The position numbers and the translations under genes are program-made. Below the pieces are notes generated by a model. The model had not been told where the DNA came from. It saw only the letters and a program-made list of their open reading frames with translations, and did not search any database. This document shows, in pieces, positions 17,300-25,682 of a stretch of DNA of 39,546 bases. This DNA comes from an uncultured Clostridia bacterium (GTDB lineage: Bacteria; Bacillota; Clostridia; Oscillospirales; Ruminococcaceae). Position 1 is the first letter of the stretch; every line of letters starts with the position of its first letter. Location of the stretch: the NCBI GenBank assembly GCA_947166945.1, contig CAMVGH010000013.1, positions 1 through 39,546 of the forward strand, given 5' to 3'.

Positions 17300-17671
17300 T
17301 CAGCTCTTTCTCATTGCGGTTCTCATCATTGTGAACTCGGCATTTATCTGATTTATCATAGCCTGATACTGAAGCGCGTTCTTTGCAAAAAGTGCGCTCT
17401 GCGTATCGGAATCCACGTTGTTCCCGTCCGGCTGATCGGCAGTGTTCTCATCGGTATGTATCACCGAAGCCAGCTCCAGCCGTTTCCTGCCGGAAGGCAC
17501 TCCTTCCGAGTCCATCTGTTCTTTCAGTACTCCCGCGAAATACAGGTACTTTGACTTATATTCGGGCGTATCAACATTGGCGATATTCTGTGCTATTATC
17601 TGCTGCTGCTTTACCAGCAGATCGAGACCCTGTTCCGCGATGCGGAACGAGTTTGTGTCAAACAGTGCCAT
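17300..17671 (-). CDS. flgB: Flagellar proximal rod protein FlgB
   Basis: This 123-residue rod protein has the N-terminal helix (LDLLVKQQQIIAQNIANVDTPEYKSK) and C-terminal helix (ALQYQAMINQINAEFTMMRTAM) typical of FlgB. It is the first gene of the basal-body operon, with GGAGG before the ATG and a consensus promoter upstream. Confidence 0.95.
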   Translation of the reverse strand: MALFDTNSFRIAEQGLDLLVKQQQIIAQNIANVDTPEYKSKYLYFAGVLKEQMDSEGVPSGRKRLELASVIHTDENTADQPDGNNVDSDTQSALFAKNALQYQAMINQINAEFTMMRTAMRKS

Positions 17672-17726
17672 AATTACCTCCGTTTCGGGTTTCGGCTGAA
17701 CACGACATATTGTGTCATATTAATTT

Positions 17727-17755
17727 ATTATACCACACATCTTGATATTTTTCAA
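17727..17755 (-). promoter_or_regulatory. Promoter of the flgB-fliJ operon
   Basis: On the minus strand TTGAAA (17750-17755) and TATAAT (17727-17732) are separated by 17 bp, 56 bp before flgB. This is sigma-A form, which suits early flagellar genes. Confidence 0.7.
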
Positions 17756-17803
17756 TATTTTTCGCCGAATTTCTGTGTTATTTTTCAATTTCAGGGCAGG
17801 AAA

Positions 17804-18517
17804 TTATTTCCGTCTGCCGTATATCCCGCTTGTCCGCGCCGCTGCGGAACGCTTTCTGATGATCTCGGGCTCCTTGAATTTATAGGGTTTAGGCTTCGGA
17901 AGTTCATCAAACCGCTTTTTTGCCTCCATGAGGGAATCACAGAGTTTCTGCGGATTTCCGAATACTGCCGGGAATTCCATGACCGAATACTCGGTGTAGC
18001 TGTTTTCCTCCAGCCACGGACGATCAAACTCGATACTGCCGTTACGGATATGATAGCCGAGAAAGTCGCTGTCCATCGCGTATTCCCTTATGCGTCCGGT
18101 TATTACGATCTTCTTTCCGTTCCGGGAAGGCTCTGCGGAAATGAAATCAGTGAACGGTACATAGCACAGCACACGCCAGACCGCATTCTCGCCGTCTATA
18201 TCGTATATGCCGTCATATCGGCTCAGCACCGCGAATTTCAGCTGAATATCCGCAAAAGTATAACGGCTGTTCATACGCACTTTTTTTTCGGCGGAAAGAG
18301 AGACCCACACGCACACGCCGAGACCGGCAAGCACTGCCGCTCCCGCAGCCGCCGGCAGCAGCCTCAGCATATCGGTCATCTGCGCCCCGAGTACCCCGAA
18401 CCAGAACAGCATGAATGTGATCAGTGCGGCTTCCGCCGAGATCGTACCCGCGATGAGCATTACCTTCGCCGCCCGTCTGCCGAACCGGGAAGTAACGCAG
18501 TGGAAATATGAGCGCAT
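17804..18517 (-). CDS. Hypothetical membrane protein
   Basis: This 237-residue protein has two closely spaced membrane segments (about residues 20-45, ending FWFGVLGAQM, and 52-75, LLPAAAGAAVLAGLGVCVWV) followed by a cytoplasmic domain of about 160 residues and a basic tail (EIIRKRSAAARTSGIYGRRK). The start at 18517 is chosen because GGAGGTAGG ends just before it. I do not recognise the soluble domain. It lies upstream of the flagellar operon in the same direction, but the flg promoter lies between them, so co-function is uncertain. Confidence 0.6.
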   Translation of the reverse strand: MRSYFHCVTSRFGRRAAKVMLIAGTISAEAALITFMLFWFGVLGAQMTDMLRLLPAAAGAAVLAGLGVCVWVSLSAEKKVRMNSRYTFADIQLKFAVLSRYDGIYDIDGENAVWRVLCYVPFTDFISAEPSRNGKKIVITGRIREYAMDSDFLGYHIRNGSIEFDRPWLEENSYTEYSVMEFPAVFGNPQKLCDSLMEAKKRFDELPKPKPYKFKEPEIIRKRSAAARTSGIYGRRK

Positions 18518-18564
18518 ACCTACCTCCAATCCGACGCATTCCGAAATATACCTATATATAATAT

Positions 18565-18593
18565 ATTATACTATCTTTCGACCTGTTTGTACA
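18565..18593 (-). promoter_or_regulatory. Possible promoter of the 17804-18517 gene
   Basis: On the minus strand TATAAT (18565-18570) is preceded at 17 bp by TGTACA (18588-18593). The -35 is poor. In the 387-bp gap 18518-18904 the only other signal recognised is the divergent promoter at 18747-18776; the rest is AT-rich. Confidence 0.4.
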
Positions 18594-18746
18594 GTAATTT
18601 TTAAATATTTTTGTCCGTTTAAGCATTTTTCACAAATTAGCAGACTTAAAACGGCTATCCGACGCATAAAGTTTTGTGCGCTTTGACGAAATTTATGTAA
18701 CTTATGACAGTTTTTGCTTTCTTCAAAAAAAAATCGCCGTTCACTA

Positions 18747-18776
18747 TTGACTTTTTTGTGCATTTTAATGTATAAT
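18747..18776 (+). promoter_or_regulatory. Promoter of the PilZ-GGDEF genes
   Basis: TTGACT (18747-18752) and TATAAT (18771-18776) are separated by 18 bp. A leader of about 120 nt follows; it shows no match to the c-di-GMP riboswitch core. Confidence 0.6.
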
Positions 18777-18904
18777 TAATAATAAGTGATTATACCAGAA
18801 GCAAGATCCACCGCAGACATGGAATTCATTTTCCCTGCCGGGGCGGTGTGCTCTGCTGTGCAGATATGTCGGAAATCACGCACCACCGGAGGGAGGCGGA
18901 CTGC

Positions 18905-19618
18905 ATGATCGACAAAGACGGCATCGTGACAATCCGTATAACCGGAATGGACGGCAGATTCCTGCTCGAAACCGATAAGGAGCATTTCTCCTTTCCGCGT
19001 ATGTTCGTGAATAATGTGCCGGTCAATAATATAATGATGATAAAGGGCAAGAATATGCCCGAATTTGACGCGGACACGGGTCTGTATGTCATTACAAATA
19101 TGAAGAACGGCGACAGGATCAGATACGTAGGCCGTGTTAAAATGTCGCTGGATTATCAGCTCAATATCCAGATCCGCGACGAATACGGAACTGTAATGGA
19201 GGAACGGCGCCGGTATTTCAAGGTGCGTTCGAACCTTCGCTGCATAATCAGCGGGCATGAACGCGACGGCACCGTATATGAATACGAAAAGCCGGTATTC
19301 ACCGTAATAAAGAATGTGAGCATCGGCGGAGTTTTCATCGAAGGCACTGATCCGCCATACAGAAAAGATGATACGCTCCTCATCAACTTCATGGTTGACG
19401 GCGAAGTGGTAGGTGCCATGGTAAAGGTACTGCGGCTCCAGCTGCTGATAGACGGCACCCTCGAAGGATACGGGTGCGAGTTTACGAACGTTGATCAGCA
19501 AATGGAGCGGAAACTCGCAAATCTGGTCAACGGGATACAGCGCGAGCAGCGTCAGGAACAGCTCGAACGTGATGACCGCAGACGCGAGGCGGAAAAGCGC
19601 ATCAAAGGAAGCGGTTAG
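18905..19618 (+). CDS. PilZ-domain c-di-GMP receptor, YcgR-like
   Basis: This 237-residue protein has a YcgR-N-like beta domain (about 1-95) and a PilZ domain (about 98-205). Both halves of the PilZ c-di-GMP site are present: the arginine loop in ERRRYFKVRSNLR and the NxSxGG pattern in NVSIGGVF. A charged helix ends the protein. The start at 18905 is set by GGAGGGAGG 8 bp upstream; longer in-frame starts lack a site. YcgR proteins slow flagellar rotation when c-di-GMP is high. The location next to the basal-body operon and before a diguanylate cyclase supports the same role. Confidence 0.88.
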   Translation: MIDKDGIVTIRITGMDGRFLLETDKEHFSFPRMFVNNVPVNNIMMIKGKNMPEFDADTGLYVITNMKNGDRIRYVGRVKMSLDYQLNIQIRDEYGTVMEERRRYFKVRSNLRCIISGHERDGTVYEYEKPVFTVIKNVSIGGVFIEGTDPPYRKDDTLLINFMVDGEVVGAMVKVLRLQLLIDGTLEGYGCEFTNVDQQMERKLANLVNGIQREQRQEQLERDDRRREAEKRIKGSG

Positions 19619-19687
19619 CGTTTCCGCGATTCAGTAAATTATACGGCTTATGCCGATAAATAATTTAAGGTTAGGAATGGTAAGAAT

Positions 19688-21655
19688 ATGAATATCAAGG
19701 TCAAAACCGCCCTCAGGGTAATCCTCATCGGAACGACGGTGCTCCCGCTCATTATAGTTGCGTTGGTAGCCGCGCTCCAGATCTTCGGATTCGCAAATAC
19801 GATGATCGGTGATGAAGCTGCAACATCAGGCGCAGCTCTCAGTTCGGGAATAACCAATATCACCTCGAGCTACATCGACGACGCGGAAGCTCTTGCAAAG
19901 ATGGATTTCGTCAACACCTCGATCAAAAATCTAAACAGCGTCAAGTCAGATCTTGACAACGTGATCGGAGCCATGAAATCCGACAGAAATGTCCTCGACA
20001 TCGCAGTCACCGACAGCGAAGGCATGATAATCTACGATTCAAAGGGTTCCTCCGCAGGTACTACTTTCTTCGCTTACAGCGACAAATGGAGCAACTCCAG
20101 AGAGTCTTTCGTTTCCAAGTTCTATAAGAATGAAGCAACATACGGTTCAAACCTCTTCGTTGCCACAGCTCCGCTCACCGGCAACGACGGCGGTTATGTA
20201 TCCGTGGTCGTTGATACATCAGAGATCACCGATTACCTCAAGAAAGCTCAGTTCCTCACCTACGGCACGCTTGTTGTCGCAGATGCGGATTCCGTACTTA
20301 ACTACAACGGCAGCGACATCACATCCAGCTCGGAGCTTTCCGGCGTTATCAGCCCGGATCTCACAAAAATGCTCGCCTCCAAGACGGGTGACTCCGGCGA
20401 AAGGATCGAAGCAGGCACATATCTCGGCAACTATGGCAATATCGCAGGCACAGAATGGGTATGGATCGCGCTTTACCCTGCTTCGCAGACCAGCAGTTCC
20501 GTAATGCTCGTATTCATCATAGGTCTTGTTATAATAGTGGCACTCGCGCTCGTATGCATACTGGTAGCTATAATAGCTTCCCAGAAGGTTATCGACCCGA
20601 TGCTCAATATGCTCAAGACCATGAAGGGCATCAACGAGGGCAACCACAGCGAACGAATCAATACAAACGGCATGGGCAAGGAATTTGCAAATATGTCCGA
20701 TGTATTCAACGATATGATGGATCAGTCCCTCCTCAGTGAAGAACTCCACAGAACAGTTACCGAAATTTCCGATAATATGCTGTTTGAATGGGACTTCGCA
20801 AAGGAATCGATGTATGTTTCGGATAACTTTAAGAACAAGATCGAACTTGATGTTACCGGCGCTACACTCAGCAACGGCAGATTCCTCGACTCCCTTATGG
20901 AAGACGAAGAAGCTGAAAAGTACAAGCGCGACATGACCACTCTCTTCAAGAACAAGGACGATGTCGGCGGCGAGTACAAGATCAAGAACAAGGGCGCGGA
21001 AATGTGGGTATCCATGAGAGCACACTGCATTACCGACCGTCTCGGCGAAGTCCTCCGTGTTGTCGGAGTCCTCACCGATATCACAAGCGAAAAGAACGCA
21101 ACCCTCAAGCTCGCGGAACGTGCAAGCTTCGACTTCCTCTCACAGCTGTACAACAGAAATACCTTCGAGCGCGAGTTCGCGACAGAGCTCGAAAGAAATG
21201 TCGGCAAGAAGGTCGCGGCGCTGTTCATAGACGTCGATGACTTCAAGTTCATCAATGACCGTTACAGCCATGCTGTCGGCGATGAAGTCATCAGATTCGT
21301 TGCGGACACCATCAAGAAGAGAACCGGCGAGACCGGCTTCGCAGGACGCTTCGGCGGTGATGAATTCGTTCTCTGTGTTTCCGACCCGAACCTCGTTGAA
21401 AACGTGGAAGTCCTTTCCATGGATATCATCGACGACCTGTATGCCGGCTACTACTCCAAGTCGGTAGATACAACGCTTAACATCAAGGCTTCTATCGGTA
21501 TCGCTATCTATCCCGACCACAGCACTGACGGCAAGGAGCTTGTCGGCTGCGCGGACGCTGCGATGTACTTCGTTAAGAAGAACGGTAAGGCAAACTACCA
21601 CATCTATGTTCCGGAGGACAGCACCCTCGAAGGAAACTTCACTTCCTCGCTTTAA
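19688..21655 (+). CDS. Membrane diguanylate cyclase (sensor-HAMP-PAS-GGDEF)
   Basis: The 655-residue protein has a membrane segment at about 10-35, an extracytoplasmic Cache-like sensor (about 36-275), a second membrane segment (about 276-300), HAMP (about 300-350), a PAS domain (about 360-480) and a C-terminal GGDEF domain. The catalytic motif GGDEF is at residues 556-560, so it should make c-di-GMP from GTP. The inhibitory RxxD I-site expected five residues before it is absent (the stretch reads GETGFAGRF), so product feedback may be missing. It follows the PilZ gene by 69 bp, probably on one transcript, giving a maker-receiver pair. Confidence 0.93.
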   Translation: MNIKVKTALRVILIGTTVLPLIIVALVAALQIFGFANTMIGDEAATSGAALSSGITNITSSYIDDAEALAKMDFVNTSIKNLNSVKSDLDNVIGAMKSDRNVLDIAVTDSEGMIIYDSKGSSAGTTFFAYSDKWSNSRESFVSKFYKNEATYGSNLFVATAPLTGNDGGYVSVVVDTSEITDYLKKAQFLTYGTLVVADADSVLNYNGSDITSSSELSGVISPDLTKMLASKTGDSGERIEAGTYLGNYGNIAGTEWVWIALYPASQTSSSVMLVFIIGLVIIVALALVCILVAIIASQKVIDPMLNMLKTMKGINEGNHSERINTNGMGKEFANMSDVFNDMMDQSLLSEELHRTVTEISDNMLFEWDFAKESMYVSDNFKNKIELDVTGATLSNGRFLDSLMEDEEAEKYKRDMTTLFKNKDDVGGEYKIKNKGAEMWVSMRAHCITDRLGEVLRVVGVLTDITSEKNATLKLAERASFDFLSQLYNRNTFEREFATELERNVGKKVAALFIDVDDFKFINDRYSHAVGDEVIRFVADTIKKRTGETGFAGRFGGDEFVLCVSDPNLVENVEVLSMDIIDDLYAGYYSKSVDTTLNIKASIGIAIYPDHSTDGKELVGCADAAMYFVKKNGKANYHIYVPEDSTLEGNFTSSL

Positions 21656-21675
21656 TCTCAATACAAAAGAACGCA

Positions 21676-21712
21676 AGAGGCGGCTGTATATGTTGCAGCC
21701 GCTTCTGTTTTA
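21676..21712 (+). terminator. Terminator after the GGDEF gene
   Basis: The stem GAGGCGGCTG pairs with CAGCCGCTTC and is followed by TGTTTT. It separates the PilZ-GGDEF unit from parA, whose ribosome site begins just after. Confidence 0.75.
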
Positions 21713-21731
21713 AGAAAAGGACCTGTACTGT

Positions 21732-22556
21732 ATGACAAAGATCATTACGCTGACCAATCAGAAAGGCGGCGTCGGAAAGACCACCACCTGCGCGGGACTT
21801 TGCGGCTGTCTCACCAAGCTCGGAAAGAAGGTGCTCGCACTCGACCTTGACCCACAGGGAAACCTCAGCTTCAGTCTCGGTGCCGACAGCGATTCATCAT
21901 ATACGATCTATGATGTGTTCAAGCGCAAAGCCGATATATACGACACCGTACAGCACTGCGACTGCTGTGATGTGGTCCCGGCGAATATCCTCCTGTCCGG
22001 CGTCGAGCTTGAAATAACCTCGGTGGGAAGGGAATATATGCTGCGCGAACATCTGTCAACCATCGCCGACCAGTACGATTATGTGCTTGTAGATGCCCCG
22101 CCTGCCCTCTCGATACTTACTATCAACGCTTACGCTGCTTCCAACCAGCTTGTCATACCAATGGTGCCGGAGATACTTTCGCTTCAGGGGATCGCACAGC
22201 TGAAAGAAACTATCTTCGCGGTCAAGAAATATTACAACCCCGCTCTTGAAATACGCGGGATACTGCTGAACAAGTATTCCCCGCGCCTTGTACTCACAAA
22301 GGAAGTCGAGGAGCTTGCCAATATCATCGCCGAACAGCTCGACACCGATGTTTTTGAGCAGAAGATAAGCGGCAGCGTAATTATAGCAGAAGCGCCGGCA
22401 CACGCAAAGACAATAATCGAGTACGCGCCGCGTTCCAAATCCGCCCGCGAATTCATGGATCTTACATACGAAATACTGGGAATGGAAAAGCCGAAGCGCA
22501 CTGAACAGAAACTCGGGCGCGGCAGACCCCCGAAAAATCGTCCCCCGCAGTATTGA
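21732..22556 (+). CDS. ParA/Soj-family ATPase, without ParB
   Basis: This 274-residue deviant-Walker ATPase has KGGVGKTTT at residues 10-18, the DLDPQGNLS motif and DAPPALSILT, all intact, and a basic tail (KLGRGRPPKNRPPQY). Such proteins position chromosomes, plasmids or protein complexes by ATP-driven dimerisation. No parB or parS-like site is adjacent; instead a ComFB-like gene follows after 15 bp and is probably co-expressed. The tail resembles a DNA-binding patch. A positioning role for a surface complex (as for FlhG/TadZ-type relatives) is possible but not shown. Confidence 0.85.
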   Translation: MTKIITLTNQKGGVGKTTTCAGLCGCLTKLGKKVLALDLDPQGNLSFSLGADSDSSYTIYDVFKRKADIYDTVQHCDCCDVVPANILLSGVELEITSVGREYMLREHLSTIADQYDYVLVDAPPALSILTINAYAASNQLVIPMVPEILSLQGIAQLKETIFAVKKYYNPALEIRGILLNKYSPRLVLTKEVEELANIIAEQLDTDVFEQKISGSVIIAEAPAHAKTIIEYAPRSKSAREFMDLTYEILGMEKPKRTEQKLGRGRPPKNRPPQY

Positions 22557-22571
22557 TACTGAGGTGAAACT

Positions 22572-22970
22572 GTGGCAAGATCAGCAAAAACAGACAAAGT
22601 TCTCGGACTGCTCGGCGCGCAGTCCCCGCGCCGGCCTGCGTCAAATCCCATTATAAATGCTCCGGAAAAAGAGACGGTACCGCCGGTATTCGTGAAATCC
22701 GACACAGGAACGCAGTTCGTGAATATCCCGTTCCTGCTCATCAATGAGCAGCTCGGCAGTATTATGGAACGGTTCCGCTGCTGTACCTGCGAGAAATGTA
22801 TAGCGGCAGTCACAGAGGAAGCTCTCCGGCAGCTCCCGTCAACTGTAGTGCGGGTAAAAAGAGTCTCCGACACCGAAGCAGTAAACCGCGCAGCAGCAGA
22901 TATGCGAAGCGACGCTATCCATGTTCTCACAAAATGCGTTATGCTTATAAAGACAAATCCCCGTCATTGA
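22572..22970 (+). CDS. ComFB-like protein
   Basis: This 132-residue protein starts at a GTG preceded by GAGGTGA. After an unstructured N-terminus (about 1-45) comes a compact helical segment with NEQLGSIMERF, four cysteines (C70, C71, C73, C76) and EEALRQLPSTVV, which matches the ComFB pattern of a helix, a Cys cluster and a (A)LxxLPxxYV helix. ComFB-family proteins were recently described as cyclic-dinucleotide receptors. That would fit the neighbouring PilZ and GGDEF genes, but the assignment here is by pattern only. Confidence 0.6.
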   Translation: MARSAKTDKVLGLLGAQSPRRPASNPIINAPEKETVPPVFVKSDTGTQFVNIPFLLINEQLGSIMERFRCCTCEKCIAAVTEEALRQLPSTVVRVKRVSDTEAVNRAAADMRSDAIHVLTKCVMLIKTNPRH

Positions 22971-22988
22971 CTGCAATAACGGGGATAT
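22960..22988. terminator. Bidirectional terminator, ComFB-like gene and radA
   Basis: The stem CCCCGT and ACGGGG encloses the ComFB-like stop codon. It serves the convergent ends of the ComFB-like gene and radA. Confidence 0.75.
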
Positions 22989-22990
22989 TA

Positions 22991-24358
22991 TTATTCTTTC
23001 AGTACCGATTCTGCCGCTTTGAACATCTGAGTGAGATTTGAAGCGCCGATAACACGGATACCGGAACAATCGCGCTTATCGAGAGACGACAGAACTGATT
23101 TCGGGACGATACAGGTTTTGAAACCGAGCCGTGCGCATTCACGAACTCGCTCCGACGCATGGGCGACCGCACGGAGTTCCCCTCCGAGACCGATCTCACC
23201 GAATACGGCAAGATCCTCCGGCAGCACAAGGTCACACAGACCCGAGAACAGCGACAGCGCTACCGCGGCGTCGGCAGCAGGCTCCGTAAGGCGCATGCCG
23301 CCTGTTATATTCACATATACGTCAAACTGTCCGAACAGATAACCTGTGCGTTTTTCAAGCACCGCAAGTATCAGGCAGAGCCGGTTGTAGTCGAACCCGT
23401 CGGCAGAACGGCGCGGATTGCCGAAGCCGGTCTTTGTCACCAGCGACTGCACCTCTGACAGCAGCGGTCGGGAGCCTTCGACAGTGCAGAGCACACTTAT
23501 CCCGCTGATACCGGACGGTCTGCCGGCAAGCAGCATTTCCGATGGATTTTCCACTTCGTCGAGCCCCTTATCCGTCATTCTGAAAACGCCCAGCTCGTTC
23601 GTGGAGCCGAATCGGTTCTTAACGGCACGGAGTATGCGGTAGGAGAGCTGTTTGTCACCCTCGAACGTAAGCACGGTATCAACGATATGTTCGAGGACTT
23701 TCGGTCCTGCAATGCCGCCGTCCTTATTGACATGACCGACTATGATGATCGGTATGCCGTAGCGTTTTGCCGTCTGCATGAACAGAGTCGTGCATTCCCG
23801 CACCTGCGTGATGCTGCCCTGCGCGGAGGAGATCTCGGTTATCTGCATCGTCTGGATAGAGTCGATGATGACCACGTCCGGCTTTTCTTCAACTATTGCG
23901 GCATTGACCGCTTCACAGTCGTTGTCCGACAAAAGATAAAGATTGTCTCCGCTCACGTTGAGTCTGTCGGCGCGCAGTTTTATCTGTCGTTCGCTTTCCT
24001 CACCGGAAACGTACAGGACTTTGCCTGTTTTGTCGAGATAACTGCATATCTGGAGAAGAAGCGTTGATTTTCCTATTCCCGGGTCTCCGCTGAGCAATAC
24101 CAGCGAGCCCGCCACAAGTCCTCCGCCGAGTACTCTGTCAAGTTCCGACGATCCTGTCTTATAGCGCAGATCGTCTTCCACGGATATCTCGCCGAGGGTT
24201 TTCGGCTTCAGAGTTCTGCCGCTTTTCACCGAGGCGCGCGGCAGCTCCACCTGCTCTGATACCGTGTTCCATTCTCCGCATTCCGTGCATCGTCCTACCC
24301 ACTTTGGATAGATATGTCCGCACTCACTGCATATATAAGAAACTTTCTGTTTCGCCAA
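22991..24358 (-). CDS. radA: DNA repair protein RadA/Sms
   Basis: This 455-residue protein is a branch-migration helicase for recombinational repair and transformation. It has an N-terminal zinc finger (C10, C13, C24, C27), a RecA-like core with Walker A GDPGIGKST, the RadA-specific KNRFGSTNELGVF motif, and a C-terminal Lon-protease-like domain. The start is a TTG at 24358 with AGGAG about 10 bp upstream, inside the end of the amidase gene (35-bp overlap). radA is therefore the downstream member of the cwlD-like transcription unit, and the intervening element separates it from that unit's promoter. Confidence 0.96.
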   Translation of the reverse strand: MAKQKVSYICSECGHIYPKWVGRCTECGEWNTVSEQVELPRASVKSGRTLKPKTLGEISVEDDLRYKTGSSELDRVLGGGLVAGSLVLLSGDPGIGKSTLLLQICSYLDKTGKVLYVSGEESERQIKLRADRLNVSGDNLYLLSDNDCEAVNAAIVEEKPDVVIIDSIQTMQITEISSAQGSITQVRECTTLFMQTAKRYGIPIIIVGHVNKDGGIAGPKVLEHIVDTVLTFEGDKQLSYRILRAVKNRFGSTNELGVFRMTDKGLDEVENPSEMLLAGRPSGISGISVLCTVEGSRPLLSEVQSLVTKTGFGNPRRSADGFDYNRLCLILAVLEKRTGYLFGQFDVYVNITGGMRLTEPAADAAVALSLFSGLCDLVLPEDLAVFGEIGLGGELRAVAHASERVRECARLGFKTCIVPKSVLSSLDKRDCSGIRVIGASNLTQMFKAAESVLKE

Positions 24359-24974
24359 TTACTTCCGTCTCCTTGTTTTTTACTTCCTCCGCCGAATACT
24401 GTTCAAGCCCTCTGAATATAGTGAAAGCCACTTTCTTGCGGTATTCGGGGTCGCTGAGATTTGCCGCGTCGTCCGGATTTGAAAGAAATCCGCACTCTAT
24501 GAGCAATGCAGGCTGCTCGGTATTCCTGAAAAGGTAAAGTCCGTTGTCGATCAGCTTCACTTCACGGTCATTCCCGGGCTGGAGCTGTGCAAACAACCCC
24601 TGCATTATTCTTGCAAGCTTATAATTATCGCTGTTGTTGGTTGTGTAGAACATCTGCGCCCCGAAATACTCAGGTTCGGTAAACAGGTTCTGATGCACCG
24701 AAAGGAATATGCTGTCGGGGTATTTCTTCACTATCTCAAGACGGTTCTCCATATCCGAGATCTTCTGGTTGCGTATCCCCTCAACGCCGCTGTCATGTAT
24801 CGATATGTCGTCCTCGCGGGTATATACTACCTTGTACCCGTTCAGCGTGAGCAGTGTGCCGAGGTCTTTCACGATATCAAGATTGATGTCCTTTTCATAC
24901 GCTCCGTTCACCGCCACGCAGCCGGAGTCCATCCCACCGTGGCGTGCGTCCCTCCTGACAACGGCTTTTTTCAT
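24324..24974 (-). CDS. cwlD: CwlD-like N-acetylmuramoyl-L-alanine amidase, C-terminal part of an interrupted gene
   Basis: The frame carries most of an Amidase_3 domain: the zinc His in RHGGMDSG, the Glu in GAYEKDINLDI, the second His in LSVHQN, and the catalytic ALLIECGFLSNP. The segments QKISDMENRLEIV and IDNGLYLFRNT match CwlD, the sporulation amidase that makes muramic delta-lactam in spore cortex. The first 13 residues (MKKAVVRRDARHG) are an artefact of the junction: the ATG and about ten codons come from inserted DNA. The native signal segment and VIVLDAGHG lie 6.8 kb away at 31763-31937, in the same orientation and compatible frame. As it stands the product would lack a signal peptide and stay in the cytoplasm. 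Confidence 0.9.
   Translation of the reverse strand: MKKAVVRRDARHGGMDSGCVAVNGAYEKDINLDIVKDLGTLLTLNGYKVVYTREDDISIHDSGVEGIRNQKISDMENRLEIVKKYPDSIFLSVHQNLFTEPEYFGAQMFYTTNNSDNYKLARIMQGLFAQLQPGNDREVKLIDNGLYLFRNTEQPALLIECGFLSNPDDAANLSDPEYRKKVAFTIFRGLEQYSAEEVKNKETEVIGETESFLYMQ
24935..24966. other. Attachment site, left end of the element
   Basis: The 7-bp core CACCGTG (24935-24941, plus strand; CACGGTG in the amidase sense) is repeated directly at 31763-31769. Element-side arm: 24944-24966, ending CCTGACAACGGCT, which recurs inverted at 31743-31765 with two mismatches over 23 bp. Left of the core lies amidase coding sequence. Confidence 0.85.
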
Positions 24975-25049
24975 TTTCCGTATCTGTCGCAGTACGTAGC
25001 TGAATTTACAGCATGAAGATGATACACTCCGTGATCAATAATAACTCTG

Positions 25050-25637
25050 TCAGTCGTCTCTGTCGCTCCTGCCCGAGATCTTATCGGAGATCTTGTCCTT
25101 GAAACCCTGCTTTACACCGTCACTGAAAATCTCTTTTACCGCATCCGGGATAAGTCTGTTCTTGACCCCGTACAGCGATATCTTACCGTCCGGGCTGAAC
25201 ACGATATCGGTTATATCGTATGTAGAAGGCGCGTTGTATATATGATCGAGGCTTTCTCCGTCCTCGGTGAACATGGATATATCCGCCTCGAAAGCATACC
25301 GTTCCTCTATAAGAAACTGTTTCACGTCGGTCATTTTTTCGCCTCGCAGTGCATCGGTGAGCAATGAGGTGTAGTACCGTGCCTGTTCTTCCGGGCTTTG
25401 TGTGGTCTCTGCGGTGGTTGTGACTGTTGTTGTCGCGGCTGCTGTTGTCGTGACGGCAGTCGTTGTTGTGGTATGTTCTGTTGCGGCGGCAGTGACAGGA
25501 GTTGTCTCTGCCTCAGATAACACTGCCGCTGTCGTGACCGCTGAGGTTCCCGCAGGCTTGGAATCATTCGCTGCCCCACACGACGCGAGCGTTAATATCG
25601 CTGCCATAAGAAAAGCGCTATATTCTTTGCGTCTCAT
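25050..25637 (-). CDS. Lipoprotein with Thr-rich linker
   Basis: This 195-residue protein has a lipoprotein signal with lipobox LASC near residues 17-20, a roughly 45-residue Thr/Ala-rich linker (repeats of TTT separated by AV or AAA) and a small C-terminal domain (about 85-195) of unknown family, ending in a charged tail. GGAGG precedes the ATG. It follows the prephenate dehydratase-like lipoprotein by 45 bp and is probably co-transcribed. Such linkers are common in surface proteins of ruminococci. It lies inside the element. Confidence 0.7.
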   Translation of the reverse strand: MRRKEYSAFLMAAILTLASCGAANDSKPAGTSAVTTAAVLSEAETTPVTAAATEHTTTTTAVTTTAAATTTVTTTAETTQSPEEQARYYTSLLTDALRGEKMTDVKQFLIEERYAFEADISMFTEDGESLDHIYNAPSTYDITDIVFSPDGKISLYGVKNRLIPDAVKEIFSDGVKQGFKDKISDKISGRSDRDD

Positions 25638-25682
25638 TGTATGCCTCCAGATATTTTATAATATTATTTTTGCAGATCTTTT

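Noticed and set aside
18777-18904. c-di-GMP riboswitch in the leader of the PilZ gene
   Set aside because: The conserved GEMM core sequences and paired elements are not found.
25402-25515. Repetitive tract as CRISPR or microsatellite
   Set aside because: It encodes the Thr-rich linker of a lipoprotein and has no constant repeat with unique spacers.
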